Assembly (NCBI GenBank): GCA_963804245.1
Contig: CAWDPQ010000012.1
Span: 1-64,000, forward strand
DNA length: 64,000 nucleotides
From: CAWDPQ01 sp963804245
GTDB taxonomy: Bacteria; Acidobacteriota; Vicinamibacteria; Vicinamibacterales; 2-12-FULL-66-21
Direction: 5' to 3'
Part shown: positions 43,952 through 52,245 of the stretch, piece by piece
Layout: each line of letters begins with the position of its first letter
How positions within the stretch are numbered: the first letter of the stretch is position 1
Translations under genes and position numbers: made by a program
The notes under the pieces: model-generated
What the model saw: only the letters and a program-made list of their open reading frames with translations
Database searches by the model: none
What the model was told of the DNA's origin: nothing

Positions 43952-44143
43952 CTAGTAGGAATCAACTACGCGAAGGCCGTCGGCATTACCTGTCGAGACC
44001 ACGAAGATCCCGAGGGCGATGGCGCCAAGGCCAAGCAGCAGGCTGGACACGAGGGCGCCAATCGAGACGACGACCCAGGTGATCGATGACGCGATCAGCG
44101 CCGCGACCGCGATGCCGTATTGTTTCCGGCAAGTCGGCTCCAA
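43952..44143 (-). CDS. Possible small two-helix membrane protein
   Basis: The 63-codon frame has two hydrophobic segments (YGIAVAALIASSITWVVVSIG and LVSSLLLGLGAIALGIFVVS). Many such small membrane proteins are real, but there is no clear ribosome site and no family match, so this is tentative. It is divergent from the LemA gene. Confidence 0.35.
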   Translation of the reverse strand: MEPTCRKQYGIAVAALIASSITWVVVSIGALVSSLLLGLGAIALGIFVVSTGNADGLRVVDSY

Positions 44144-44287
44144 TACATCTCGTCTTTCATTTCTCGCCGTCGATCACAAAGTTGACAATCCGCTCTGGCC
44201 GTGCGGGCCAGAGTGCGCGTTTCTGCACCGCGAAAACGGCGGCCATTCCGTTGACGCCGTGGCGATGTTCTTGCAGCCGTTCATTTC

Positions 44288-44890
44288 GTGCCTGCAGCCT
44301 GGCTACCCATTGTCGTCACCGCTTTCCTGCTGGTTGGCGTTGTCTGGGCGTTTGCCCGCTATAACGGCCTGGTCCGCGCACAGAAGCGTGTCGAGGAAGC
44401 GTGGTCCGGCATCGACGTGCAGTTGCGGCGACGCGCGAGCCTGCTGCCGAACCTCGAAGAGATCGTGAAAGGCTACGCCGCGCACGAGCGCGAGGTCTTC
44501 ACCGAGGTCGCGCGGGCGCGCGGCGCGTTGCAGAAGGCCGGAGGAGCAGCCGAAGCGGCTAACGCGAACGAAACACTCAGCCAGGCGTTTATTCGCATGT
44601 TCGCCGTTGCCGAAAACTATCCGCAGCTCCGCGCGTCGGAAAGCTTCATCGCGCTCCGGAATGACCTCTCTGAGATCGAAGAAAAGATCGCCTTCGCGCG
44701 GCAGTTCTACAACCGCAACGTGCTCGACTACAACACCAGGCTCGAGACGTATCCGGACGCGATCATCGCCAGCAATTTCGACTTCGCACCCGCGGAGTTC
44801 TTCGAGGGCGAACCGGAGTCGCGGTCGGAAGCCCGGATGACCTTTACCAGACAACCCGCGGCGGAGAACGCGGCACCTCCGGCAGTGTGA
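44288..44890 (+). CDS. LemA-family protein
   Basis: The 200-residue protein has one N-terminal helix (WLPIVVTAFLLVGVVWAF), then the LemA signature YNGLVRAQKRVEEAWSGIDVQLRRR and long coiled helices with FYNRNVLDYNTRLETYPDAIIA near the end. LemA proteins are membrane-anchored helical bundles of unclear function that very often sit beside M48 or HtpX-like proteases, as here. First gene of a four-gene plus-strand operon (spacings of 4, overlap of 4, and 2). Confidence 0.9.
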   Translation: MPAAWLPIVVTAFLLVGVVWAFARYNGLVRAQKRVEEAWSGIDVQLRRRASLLPNLEEIVKGYAAHEREVFTEVARARGALQKAGGAAEAANANETLSQAFIRMFAVAENYPQLRASESFIALRNDLSEIEEKIAFARQFYNRNVLDYNTRLETYPDAIIASNFDFAPAEFFEGEPESRSEARMTFTRQPAAENAAPPAV

Positions 44891-44894
44891 CGCC

Positions 44895-45176
44895 ATGGCG
44901 GTGAAATTCGTCGCGCCGGCTCGGACGAGACGAGGAACGAAACGCATCGTCACGATTGGCTCGTTGGCAGCGGTGCTGATCACGGCTCTGATCGCGATCC
45001 TCTCCATCCTCGACGTCGTCTCTGGATCCGAGATGCGTGAGACGCTGGGAAAAAGCCTGGCGGTCGTGGGCGTGAGCACGCTGGCCGTGATGCTGGCGGC
45101 GATGATCCTGAAAGCGGGCCGCACGCCGACTGACGATGAGCTTCCGGCCGAAGCCGGAAGCCGCCACGATCAGTGA
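44895..45176 (+). CDS. Small two-helix membrane protein in the LemA-M48 operon
   Basis: The 93-residue protein has helices IVTIGSLAAVLITALIAILSIL and LAVVGVSTLAVMLAAMILKA. No recognised family. It lies 4 bases after lemA and overlaps the start of the first M48 gene by 4, so it is probably part of the same envelope module. Confidence 0.7.
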   Translation: MAVKFVAPARTRRGTKRIVTIGSLAAVLITALIAILSILDVVSGSEMRETLGKSLAVVGVSTLAVMLAAMILKAGRTPTDDELPAEAGSRHDQ

Positions 45177-46360
45177 GCAGCCAGCCGCTCCTCGTCTACA
45201 ACCGAATCGACCGCAACAAACGACTGACACGCGTGATGTTGCTGGCATTCGCCGTGGCGATGCTGCCGGCGGTCACCGCCGCCACGGTGTTCGTCGTGCC
45301 ATTCGTCGCCTTCTTCGGCGGTGCCATCGCATATGCCATCTACGGGCCGGCCCTGAAAGCCCGCATTCAGGCGCTGGAACCAGGGGATATGAGCGGCGTG
45401 CCTGGTCTCCTTGACCTGCCGCGTCCCCTGTTGGGAATCATGTCCGCCATTCTCGGGCTCGCACTCGCCGTCGCCGTCATAGCGCTCGTCGTTGCCACAT
45501 CGGTGCTGATTGCGCGATACGGCGCGAAGTTCCTCCTGCGACTCGCTCGCGCACGCGCGGTCAGCCGTGCGGACGAGCCGGAGCTCTGGCGCCTGGTCGA
45601 GGCGCTCTGTATCGGAGCCGGGCTGCGCGTGCCAAAGATTCACGTCATCGAATCGCCAGCGGCGAACGCCTTTGCGACCGGCAGCAATCCCGAACAGGCA
45701 TCGCTGGTCGTGACGCGCGGTCTCATGGAACTGCTCGATCGGCGCGAGCTCGAAGGCGTCGTCGCCCACGAGCTGTCGCACATTGGCAATCACGACATTC
45801 GCCTGACCACGGCACTTTCTGCAATCGTCGGTACGCTCAGCTTTCCGTTTCGCATCTTGACGATGCCGATTCGCGCGGCTTTTAGAACGAACCGGGCGAT
45901 CGGGGCCGTCGCGCTTTCGATGGGATTAGCGGTGCTGCTGTGGTGTGTCCTCATGACGTGGGAAGGGCTGCAGGCGCTCACCGACGAGAAGCTGGCCGGA
46001 AACATTCCGACTTTCATCCAGTTGTGGGGAATTCATGCTCTGGTTGCGCCACTCTACGCCGTGGCAGTCGCACCAATCGTTGCCCTGTTGATTCGGCAGG
46101 CGCTCTCTCGTCAACGCGAATTCCTCGCCGACGCCGACGCGGCGCTGCTGACGCGGGACCCCGCCGGATTGGCCGCCGCGCTGATCAAGATCGGGAACTT
46201 CCGCGGAGAGCGCTTGTCAGTGGGTGAGGGCAGCGTGCATCTCTATTTTGTCGATCCCGAAGGCGAGGATTCACTGCTCCATCGGCTGTTTCCCTCGCAT
46301 CCTCCTCTGGAGCAGCGAATCCAGTTGCTGGCGCGCATGGCGCAGGGCATCTCACGATAG
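45173..46360 (+). CDS. M48-family membrane metalloprotease (copy 1)
   Basis: The 395-residue protein resembles HtpX/Ste24-type zinc proteases. Membrane helices lie at ~22-60 and ~85-115. The HExxH motif is in VAHELSHIGNHD, followed by further helices and the third-ligand region REFLADADAALLTRDPAGLAAAL. The tail HRLFPSHPPLEQRIQLLARM is typical of M48. It should degrade membrane or misfolded proteins. It directly precedes a larger paralogue and shares the LYNRID-type N-terminus with it. Confidence 0.9.
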   Translation: MSSQPLLVYNRIDRNKRLTRVMLLAFAVAMLPAVTAATVFVVPFVAFFGGAIAYAIYGPALKARIQALEPGDMSGVPGLLDLPRPLLGIMSAILGLALAVAVIALVVATSVLIARYGAKFLLRLARARAVSRADEPELWRLVEALCIGAGLRVPKIHVIESPAANAFATGSNPEQASLVVTRGLMELLDRRELEGVVAHELSHIGNHDIRLTTALSAIVGTLSFPFRILTMPIRAAFRTNRAIGAVALSMGLAVLLWCVLMTWEGLQALTDEKLAGNIPTFIQLWGIHALVAPLYAVAVAPIVALLIRQALSRQREFLADADAALLTRDPAGLAAALIKIGNFRGERLSVGEGSVHLYFVDPEGEDSLLHRLFPSHPPLEQRIQLLARMAQGISR

Positions 46361-46362
46361 GC

Positions 46363-48372
46363 ATGACGACGCCCCTCCTCGTCCATAACCGGATCGTGAA
46401 AAACCACCGGAGCACGATCATCCTGCTGGCCCTGGTTCCGCTGCTGCTCCTGCCGTTTGCGGCGAGCCTCGCAGTGTGGCTCGCACCCTGGGTGTTGTTC
46501 GAGGGGATGATGGCCAACCGTCCGATTGTGGAAAGTTGGTTGGGGACAACTCTCGAGAGTTGGTTCGGGACAGATCCCTTCTGGGCCGAGCTGCGGCTGA
46601 TGTTGATTGCCGCGGGGATTGTCGTGACGATCATGACCGTGTTGACCCTGGTGGCCGCGTTGCTCTATCGCTACGTGATCCTTGGAGCGACTGATGCCAA
46701 GCTGCTTCGGCCCGAGCAGGAACCGGATCTTCGGCGACTGGTCGAGAACCTGTGCATCGGCGCCGGCCTGCCGCCGCCGCGCCTGTACTTGATCGAGTCA
46801 GCGGTGCCGAACGCGTTCGCGACCGGCCGGGACCCGGCGCACGCGACGCTCACCCTCACGCGAGGACTATTGACGCTCCTCACCCCGCGCGAGCTCGAAG
46901 GTGTGGTGGCGCATGAGCTCGCCCATATCGTGAATCATGACAGTCGACTCAACACGGCCGTGGCCGCGCTGATTGCGACACTCCGTCTGCCGATCGGGAT
47001 CGTCACGGGCGCCTACCGCATTTTCCGCGAGGCTCACCCGGGCTTGGGGATCCTCTTTCTCGTGGGTTTCTTCGGCATGCTGGGGCTGCTCGCAGTGGCT
47101 ATGGTCTCCTTCTTCCTCGACACGGAAATCGCGCGCCTCCCGCGCTGGGTCTTGTGGCGGCAAGTGTTTGTCGCAGTGTCGCCGTTCTTCATGTTCGTGG
47201 GCGCACCCGCCCTGGGCTTGTTCATCCGGCAGGCCGTCTTGCGACAACGCGAGTATCTGGCTGACGCCGAGGCGGTGCTGCTGACACGGGACCCCGAGGG
47301 ACTCGCCCTGGCCTTGACAAAAATCGGGGCGTGGCGCGGCCCCGGCCGACTCGCGCTCGGACCCTCGGCGTCGCATCTGTGCATCGTCGATCCCTTGCGT
47401 GCCGACAGTCCGTGGTGGGACCGGATGTTCCCCTGTCACCCACCGATTCAGGACCGCGTGCAGCTCTTGGCCAGAATGGGCACCGGGATCGCCGAATCGG
47501 TCCTGCAGGCCGCGGCCGAGGAAGGCGCGAACGCCGGGCACCTCGCCACTGTCCGCGCGCGGCCCGTTCAGCGAGAAGGCGACGAGCCACGGGAAAAAGC
47601 CGGGGGTTTTCTAGGCGCGATCTTGGGGCCGTCGAACGACGTCTGGCACCAGATAGCGAGCGATATCGGTGGGGAGTACCAGGACGGGGGACTCTTCGGA
47701 CGGGACGTACTGCGTTACCGGTCAGGCGACTGGGAAATCACGCTGGACACATGGACGGATGTTGGCGGTGACGACTCCACGACTTACACACGGATGAGAG
47801 CGCCGTTTGTCAACAAGGACGTGCTGTCTCTCAAGATTTACCGGGCGGGATTGTTTGCGCCCATCGGACCGTTCCTCGGAATCCAAGACATCCAGATTGG
47901 AGATCCGTCTTTCGATGAGAATTTCGTCATCCAGGGAAACCACCACACGAAGATACGGTGGCTCTTGGCAGACGCCACGCTGAAAGAGCTGATACAGATG
48001 CAACCGGATCTGTGCTTGGAGATCCGACACGACGACGGTACATGGGATGACAAGGATCTGCTTATTTTCAAATGCCGTGGCGTCCTGAAAGACGAGACAC
48101 TCCTGAAGAAACTCTTCGACTTATTCTGCACCGCGCTCGCGAGGCTTGCTCAAATGGATTCGTCGTCGCTACAGGCGATCCCTCCGCGTGTCACCCCCGT
48201 GTACGAAAAGCCGGACGGCTGGTCACAAGTCCTCTGCCACCTCCCCGAACATGCGGCGGTCACGGTCTGCGGAACTGATGGGAACTTTCTCAAGGTCACA
48301 ACCGCAGATCGTGTGGTCGGGTACATCAGTCAGTCGGCTCGCGATCGCGTCATCGCGACTCCGGGGAACTGA
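46363..48372 (+). CDS. M48-family metalloprotease fused to a C-terminal unknown domain and SH3-like end
   Basis: Residues ~1-390 form an M48 protease paralogous to the preceding gene (VAHELAHIVNHD, REYLADAEAVLLTRDPEGLALAL). Residues ~420-600 form a second, soluble domain (NDVWHQIASDIGGEYQDGG, WEITLDTWTDVGG, FDENFVIQGNHHTKIRWLL) of a type seen in hypothetical proteins. The last ~55 residues (PEHAAVTVCGTDGNFLKVT, RVVGYIS) look like a bacterial SH3 domain. The unusual extension suggests substrate recruitment on the cytoplasmic or cell-wall side. It starts 2 bases after copy 1. Confidence 0.85.
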   Translation: MTTPLLVHNRIVKNHRSTIILLALVPLLLLPFAASLAVWLAPWVLFEGMMANRPIVESWLGTTLESWFGTDPFWAELRLMLIAAGIVVTIMTVLTLVAALLYRYVILGATDAKLLRPEQEPDLRRLVENLCIGAGLPPPRLYLIESAVPNAFATGRDPAHATLTLTRGLLTLLTPRELEGVVAHELAHIVNHDSRLNTAVAALIATLRLPIGIVTGAYRIFREAHPGLGILFLVGFFGMLGLLAVAMVSFFLDTEIARLPRWVLWRQVFVAVSPFFMFVGAPALGLFIRQAVLRQREYLADAEAVLLTRDPEGLALALTKIGAWRGPGRLALGPSASHLCIVDPLRADSPWWDRMFPCHPPIQDRVQLLARMGTGIAESVLQAAAEEGANAGHLATVRARPVQREGDEPREKAGGFLGAILGPSNDVWHQIASDIGGEYQDGGLFGRDVLRYRSGDWEITLDTWTDVGGDDSTTYTRMRAPFVNKDVLSLKIYRAGLFAPIGPFLGIQDIQIGDPSFDENFVIQGNHHTKIRWLLADATLKELIQMQPDLCLEIRHDDGTWDDKDLLIFKCRGVLKDETLLKKLFDLFCTALARLAQMDSSSLQAIPPRVTPVYEKPDGWSQVLCHLPEHAAVTVCGTDGNFLKVTTADRVVGYISQSARDRVIATPGN

Positions 48373-48394
48373 TCTTCGGCTGCACCGAATGCCA

Positions 48395-48930
48395 GATGCC
48401 ACAGTCAGTTCTGGCCTATACGCGGAGAGACGCCAGGCCTCCCGCCTCCGAGCATCCATCTCATCGAATCGCCGGCGCCCAACACGTTCGCAACGGGGCG
48501 CGACCCAGAATGTGCTTCGCTGGTGGTCACTCGAGGGGTGCTGAAATTGTTGGACCATCGCGAGCTCGAAGGGGTCATCGCGCACGAACTCTCGCACATC
48601 GGGAATCACGACATCCGGTTGACGACGGCGCTTGCGGCGCTGGTCAGTAAGCGCCATTCTTCCGTTCAGCATGTGTGCGAACATGCGTACGGCAATGGTT
48701 GAAGGAGAACTTGATTCCTTGCAGACGCCGATGCCGCATTACTGACCCGTGATGAGGATGATTCACTGATACACCGGATGTTTCCTTCGCATCCGCCCGT
48801 CGGACAGCGAATTGACCTGCTCGCGCGAATGGGCAGCGGGATTACGCGAACAGATCTGCAGCGTGCACAACAGGGAGGGGTGACGGCCGCACAGATGGCC
48901 TCAACCTCAATCTGCAGCGGCAAGAGGTGA
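48395..48930 (+). pseudogene. Decayed third M48 protease copy
   Basis: Without a start codon, 48450-48660 encodes IHLIESPAPNTFATGRDPEC to VIAHELSHIGNHDIRLTTAL, clearly related to the two genes upstream. After a gap, another frame encodes DADAALLTRDEDDSLIHRMF and FPSHPPVGQRIDLLARMGSG to a stop at ~48928. The membrane segment between the halves and the region after LTRD are deleted. A genuine remnant of a tandem triplication. Confidence 0.85.
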
Positions 48931-49256
48931 TCGCAGATACAGATCGAGCTCCCTTGGGACTCAGCGATGAGTCGGGGTGAGACGACTCCGCGCGCATCTC
49001 GGTGACGCGGCTCACGTTTCGTTGGCAGTTCCGCAACATCGGAGGTACTCTAACGCATTGGATGATTCCGGCGCGCACACCTGAGTGTAGTATCCACAGT
49101 CCAACAGGATGTCGCTCTTAGCCGACATTTCCGATTTGACGACCGTTCATCGGTCGCATCCTACACGATCAGATGGCCGCGATAATTAACCGCAAGAAAG
49201 TCTGGGCCTTTCTCGGTACGAACGTTGACCGACAGAACCTTGTGGAGGGGCCGCAC
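48931..49256. other. Gene-free spacer
   Basis: I see no coding or structural RNA feature beyond a possible promoter region for the next gene. A weak reading frame on the minus strand (48842-49078) is a shadow of the M48 remnant. Confidence 0.5.
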
Positions 49257-49643
49257 ATGACGAGGGATTCCTGCAAGCGTGTGTTGATGTGTGGGGTGAT
49301 CGTGCTCAGCGCGATAGTCCTCAGCGGCTGCGAGAGCCTGGCCATACCCGACACGTCGAGTCTGTTCTTTCCCGGGTTCCAAAAGTCTGAAGTATTTGGG
49401 TTCGTGGCTGGATTGGGAACGACCTTCGCCGCGATACCCGACTTAATTGGGATGTTCAGGCGACGGTCAAGCAAAGGCATCAACCCGACGATGGCGAGCA
49501 TTATCGGGGTGTTTCAAATTGTGTGGATCTATTACGGTCTCTTGATTGTGTCGCGACCAGTGATTGCCTGGAACCTGCTTGGCGTGATTATCAACTTTCT
49601 AACGGTCGGGGCGTATCTGCGCTTCGCCCGACGTGAAACGTAG
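49257..49643 (+). CDS. SemiSWEET-like MtN3 membrane protein with lipobox-like N-terminus
   Basis: ATG 49257 follows GGAGGGG. The first ~28 residues read as a lipoprotein signal with LSGC. Three helices with the MtN3/SWEET layout follow: FVAGLGTTFAAIPDLIGMFR with RSSKGIN, then MASIIGVFQIVWIYYGLLI and AWNLLGVIINFLTVGAYL. SemiSWEETs form dimers that carry sugars. The lipobox before them is unusual. A longer frame to 49173 exists but has no ribosome site. Confidence 0.7.
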   Translation: MTRDSCKRVLMCGVIVLSAIVLSGCESLAIPDTSSLFFPGFQKSEVFGFVAGLGTTFAAIPDLIGMFRRRSSKGINPTMASIIGVFQIVWIYYGLLIVSRPVIAWNLLGVIINFLTVGAYLRFARRET

Positions 49644-50089
49644 CAGTGACGGCAGCAGATGCCCCCGGAGGTACTTGCGCCAGTCCCCCTCTGCGACCTC
49701 GACCCCTTCACATCCCGGAAGCTGACGTGCTGTGCGCGCCCATCGATTCAGACATGCGACGGTTGCGGGATCAGACTCGCACAGGAAGAGCGCGTACCGG
49801 TTTCGCCACGAAGCCGTGACGAATGCCGCGCTATTTGGGTACTCGTGCAGGTTCATCGCGAGCTTGAGCCACGCCGTTCGTAGCACGAATGTTGACCAGG
49901 CAGATGGCCCGCGACGACGTCGAAGAGATCTGAGCTTGAATCGCGTTTCGGCCGATCCGTTGCGAATGGCGCCATCGAGTATGCGTCGATGAACCCGAGC
50001 CGCTCGTAGGACCCCTCGCAAGCGGCGAGAACCTCGCAGAGCACCCAGTGCTGCAGGAGATTGCCGACGTTGCCTCGGAATGTTGGCAT
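49599..50089 (-). CDS. Conserved-looking hypothetical protein, frameshifted near 49885
   Basis: ATG 50089 begins MPTFRGNVGNLLQHWVLCEVL, then FIDAYSMAPFATDRPKRDSS up to QHSCYER. Restoring one base near 49885 continues as AWLKLAMNLHEYPNSAAFVT and LFLCESDPATVACL to the stop at 49599. The pattern (Asp-Ala-Tyr-Ser-Met after a strand, later CESDP) suggests a Rossmann-type enzyme, perhaps related to TcmP-like or methyltransferase-like proteins, but I cannot name it. Its 3' end overlaps the SemiSWEET gene on the other strand by 45 bases. Confidence 0.5.
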
Positions 50090-50115
50090 CTCGAATCATG
50101 AGAGGTTGTCGTGCA

Positions 50116-50188
50116 GCCTGACGGGCGGCTTCAGCCGCGGCGGCTCAGGATCGCACCGGCCGCCGTCGGCTGCAAGCCGGGGTTGGGC
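50116..50188 (-). other. attC-like recombination site (73 bp)
   Basis: On the minus strand the ends are GCCCAAC (RYYYAAC) and GTCAGGC (one mismatch to GTTRRRY). The arms GGCTTGCAGCCGACGGCGGC and GCCGCCGCGGCTGAAGCC pair, leaving single unpaired G and A bases, as in integron attC hairpins. It starts 25 bases after the stop of the MBL gene, in the orientation expected for its cassette. Confidence 0.6.
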
Positions 50189-50212
50189 TTCTTCAAGCGC
50201 AGGGCGGCCTCT

Positions 50213-51259
50213 TCAACGAATGGCGCCGAGGTCCCGACGGACCATTTCGGCGTTGATCGGGGTCGACTCCTCGAACCCGTAGTACTGCCCGTACTTGGGG
50301 CGCAGCGCATCGGTCGCGCGCTCCGCGATGGCATCCCGCCACACCTTGGTAAAGGCCGCATGGTTGTTGCCGTACTTCGGATCGAGAAAACTCGTAAACG
50401 CGAGCGCTTGCAACGCCTCCCGCACTGCCTCCCGCAGGTCCTCGATGTACTGGAGCTGAAATTCAATGTCCTCTTTGGTACCGACGTTGCCATGGGCCCC
50501 GTTCATGAAAACCCAGTCGAGCTCGAGCACTTGCCAGAGATTCGGCTCGTGATAATGAAAATTCTCGTTGCCGGCGAAGCCGAGGAATGGCAGCTGGTCG
50601 GGATTGATCAGATCCGCGGCGTGAAGCACGCGTTCGCCCACGAGCAGCCACACGCCGTGGTCGTCCGTTTGCGCCGCGCGCGGGAAGCCGTGCCATTCGA
50701 CCTTGAGGCGCTCGAACATGAATGAGCCGTTGGGCCAGTCGATCACGTCGGTTACGGAGGGAAGCTGGCTGTTCAAGAAAGCCAGCTTCTCGGCCGTGGC
50801 CTGGCTCGCGATGACACGCAACGGAACACCCGCTCTGTTCGCTGCATCAACGAAGACTCTCGCGTCCCCGATATGGGTCGCATCGAAGTGCGAGTACGCG
50901 AGCGCCGTCACCGGTAGCTTCGTGACCTCGCCAATGGCCTTCAGTATGTGCTCGCCACGACCGGGCGGAGCGTCAAAGAGCAGCACGCCTTGCTTTCCCA
51001 CATAGAACGTCACGCCATAGAACTGGCGCTGGAACCAATATGTCCGCGGCGTGAGACGTTGCAGCACGTAGGGCCGGGTTAGATTCAGCGTCGTCAGCCT
51101 GTTGATCTTCTCGCCACGATGGATGGGCCGGTTGGCGGAAGGCTCCACAAGCCTGGCGTCTGTGGTCGAGTCCGGCTCCTGGATCAGTATGGGTTGGGCC
51201 GCTGAGATCGTGCCTGAAAATAGCAGGAATAGACTCGTCAGAGCCAGGGAGCGAATCAT
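50213..51259 (-). CDS. Secreted MBL-fold protein with altered metal motif
   Basis: The 348-residue protein has a signal peptide (LALTSLFLLFSGTISAAQ). The metallo-beta-lactamase fold is recognisable from TYWFQRQFYGVTFYVG, VLLFDAPPG, and the later His regions VLHAADLINPDQ and VFMNGAHGNVG. The usual HxHxDH metal motif reads HFDATH here (YSHFDATHIGD), losing the second His and the Asp, so zinc site 1/2 geometry must be changed or the enzyme inactive. Length and the rest of the fold are normal. It may be an integron-type cassette (attC-like site 25 bases after the stop). Confidence 0.8.
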   Translation of the reverse strand: MIRSLALTSLFLLFSGTISAAQPILIQEPDSTTDARLVEPSANRPIHRGEKINRLTTLNLTRPYVLQRLTPRTYWFQRQFYGVTFYVGKQGVLLFDAPPGRGEHILKAIGEVTKLPVTALAYSHFDATHIGDARVFVDAANRAGVPLRVIASQATAEKLAFLNSQLPSVTDVIDWPNGSFMFERLKVEWHGFPRAAQTDDHGVWLLVGERVLHAADLINPDQLPFLGFAGNENFHYHEPNLWQVLELDWVFMNGAHGNVGTKEDIEFQLQYIEDLREAVREALQALAFTSFLDPKYGNNHAAFTKVWRDAIAERATDALRPKYGQYYGFEESTPINAEMVRRDLGAIR

Positions 51260-52011
51260 TTCATCCGCCTCCTATTCACATTGATCGAGAATCGTGGCGA
51301 TCTGGGCATACGAGAGCTTCGCGAGGCTGGCGGTCTCATTCGCCAAGGCTTCGTGGGCTCGCGAATTAGGGCTGTGCTCGCCTCATTTAGAACCTAACGT
51401 TCCGGTTGAGCGGCGCTGTTAGTAATGTATCCAATCGACGCATCACGCGCACGCGACACAGCGAAGGCTGGTGACGGACTGGGATGGGAAGCCCGAGCCG
51501 CCGATTTGCTCAATGATTCCGAAAATATTGGCGCGCCCAGGACTTGAACCTCTCTTAGGGCTCGGGGGGCCCTCCGCCTTCGCGCGCGCACGATTCATGC
51601 GCGCTACGGCGAGACCTCGCCGTAGCTGGTCGCGCGCAACTCCGTCGACCAGCGGAGGCGGGCACCCCCGCTCGCGGCGCGTCGCTCGCAAGCTCGCGCC
51701 GCACAGCCGCGGGCGCTCGCCCCTCGGCGTGCCCCTCGGGTCGCAGGCGGGTCCAAGCGCCGGGCGCAGAGGACCGCCTTCGCCCCGGGGGGCTTCGGCG
51801 AGACAGCCTCCGCTGGTCCGACTGTTCGCGTGAGCTCGGGGATCACGAATATGCGGTCAGAGCCCGCCTAGCCGTAGCTCACGCGAGCGTGAGCGGAGGC
51901 CGGCGCGCCCGGCGCACCCCCCGTTGACGCGATCCGGCGCGCTCGGGCCTGCACCTTCGCCTGGCTTGCCAACCGAAGCTCACGTTTCGTTGGCAAGTGT
52001 GAGCTGAAGGT
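51260..52011. repeat. Gene-free repeat cluster next to tRNA-Arg
   Basis: The cluster contains an ACCTAAC core site (51392-51398), a 23-base partial tRNA-Arg 3' end (51529-51551), several short hairpins (GCTACGGCGAG/CTCGCCGTAGC near 51603; TAGCTCACG/CGTGAGC near 51873) and, at 51720-52010, the same repeat block as at 42440-42602. No reading frame here looks genuine. Confidence 0.75.
51966..52010. repeat. Hairpin immediately 3' of tRNA-Arg
   Basis: GCCAACC and AGCTCAC on one side pair with GTGAGCT and GGTTGGC on the other, with an inner CTTGCCAAC/GTTGGCAAG pairing as an alternative fold. It may end the tRNA transcript. A diverged copy is at 42556-42601. Confidence 0.6.
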
Positions 52012-52087
52012 TGGCGCGCCCGGCAGGACTTGAACCTGCGACCCTCGGCTTAGAAGGCCGATGCTCTATCCACTGAGCTACGGGCGC
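52012..52087 (-). tRNA. tRNA-Arg(UCU)
   Basis: The cloverleaf is complete: acceptor GCGCCCG/CGGGCGC, D-arm GCTC..GAGC, anticodon stem TCGGC/GCCGA with loop CTTCTAA (anticodon TCT), variable GGGTC, T-arm GCAGG-TTCAAGT-CCTGC, discriminator G and an encoded CCA. Length 76 with CCA. The 3' end is partly repeated at 51529-51551 and 42603-42625 in the same orientation. Confidence 0.97.
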
Positions 52088-52103
52088 GTTGCGAGGTTAG
52101 TCG

Positions 52104-52181
52104 GGGGTCAGATTCTTGTTTCTTGCACGTTTGTCCTGTCCCTGCAAGAGGACAAACGTGCAAGAAACAAGATTTGACCCT
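52104..52181. repeat. Long hairpin element with GGGTCA ends (REP-like)
   Basis: Left arm 52104-52137 and right arm 52149-52181 pair over about 32 bases with one bulge and one or two mismatches (core CTTGTTTCTTGCACGTTTGT). The 11-base loop and GGGTCA ends resemble repeats associated with REP-associated tyrosine transposases. No transposase gene is nearby. Confidence 0.85.
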
Positions 52182-52245
52182 ACCCTACCCAACGATTGTA
52201 CCAAAACCCCGTCCCCTTTCCCGAGCCGCATCTCCTAGCGCTCGC

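Noticed and set aside
51443..51846. Arg/Ala/Pro-rich frames on both strands 5' of tRNA-Arg
   Set aside because: The region is built of hairpins and repeat fragments; the frames are open only because of high GC.
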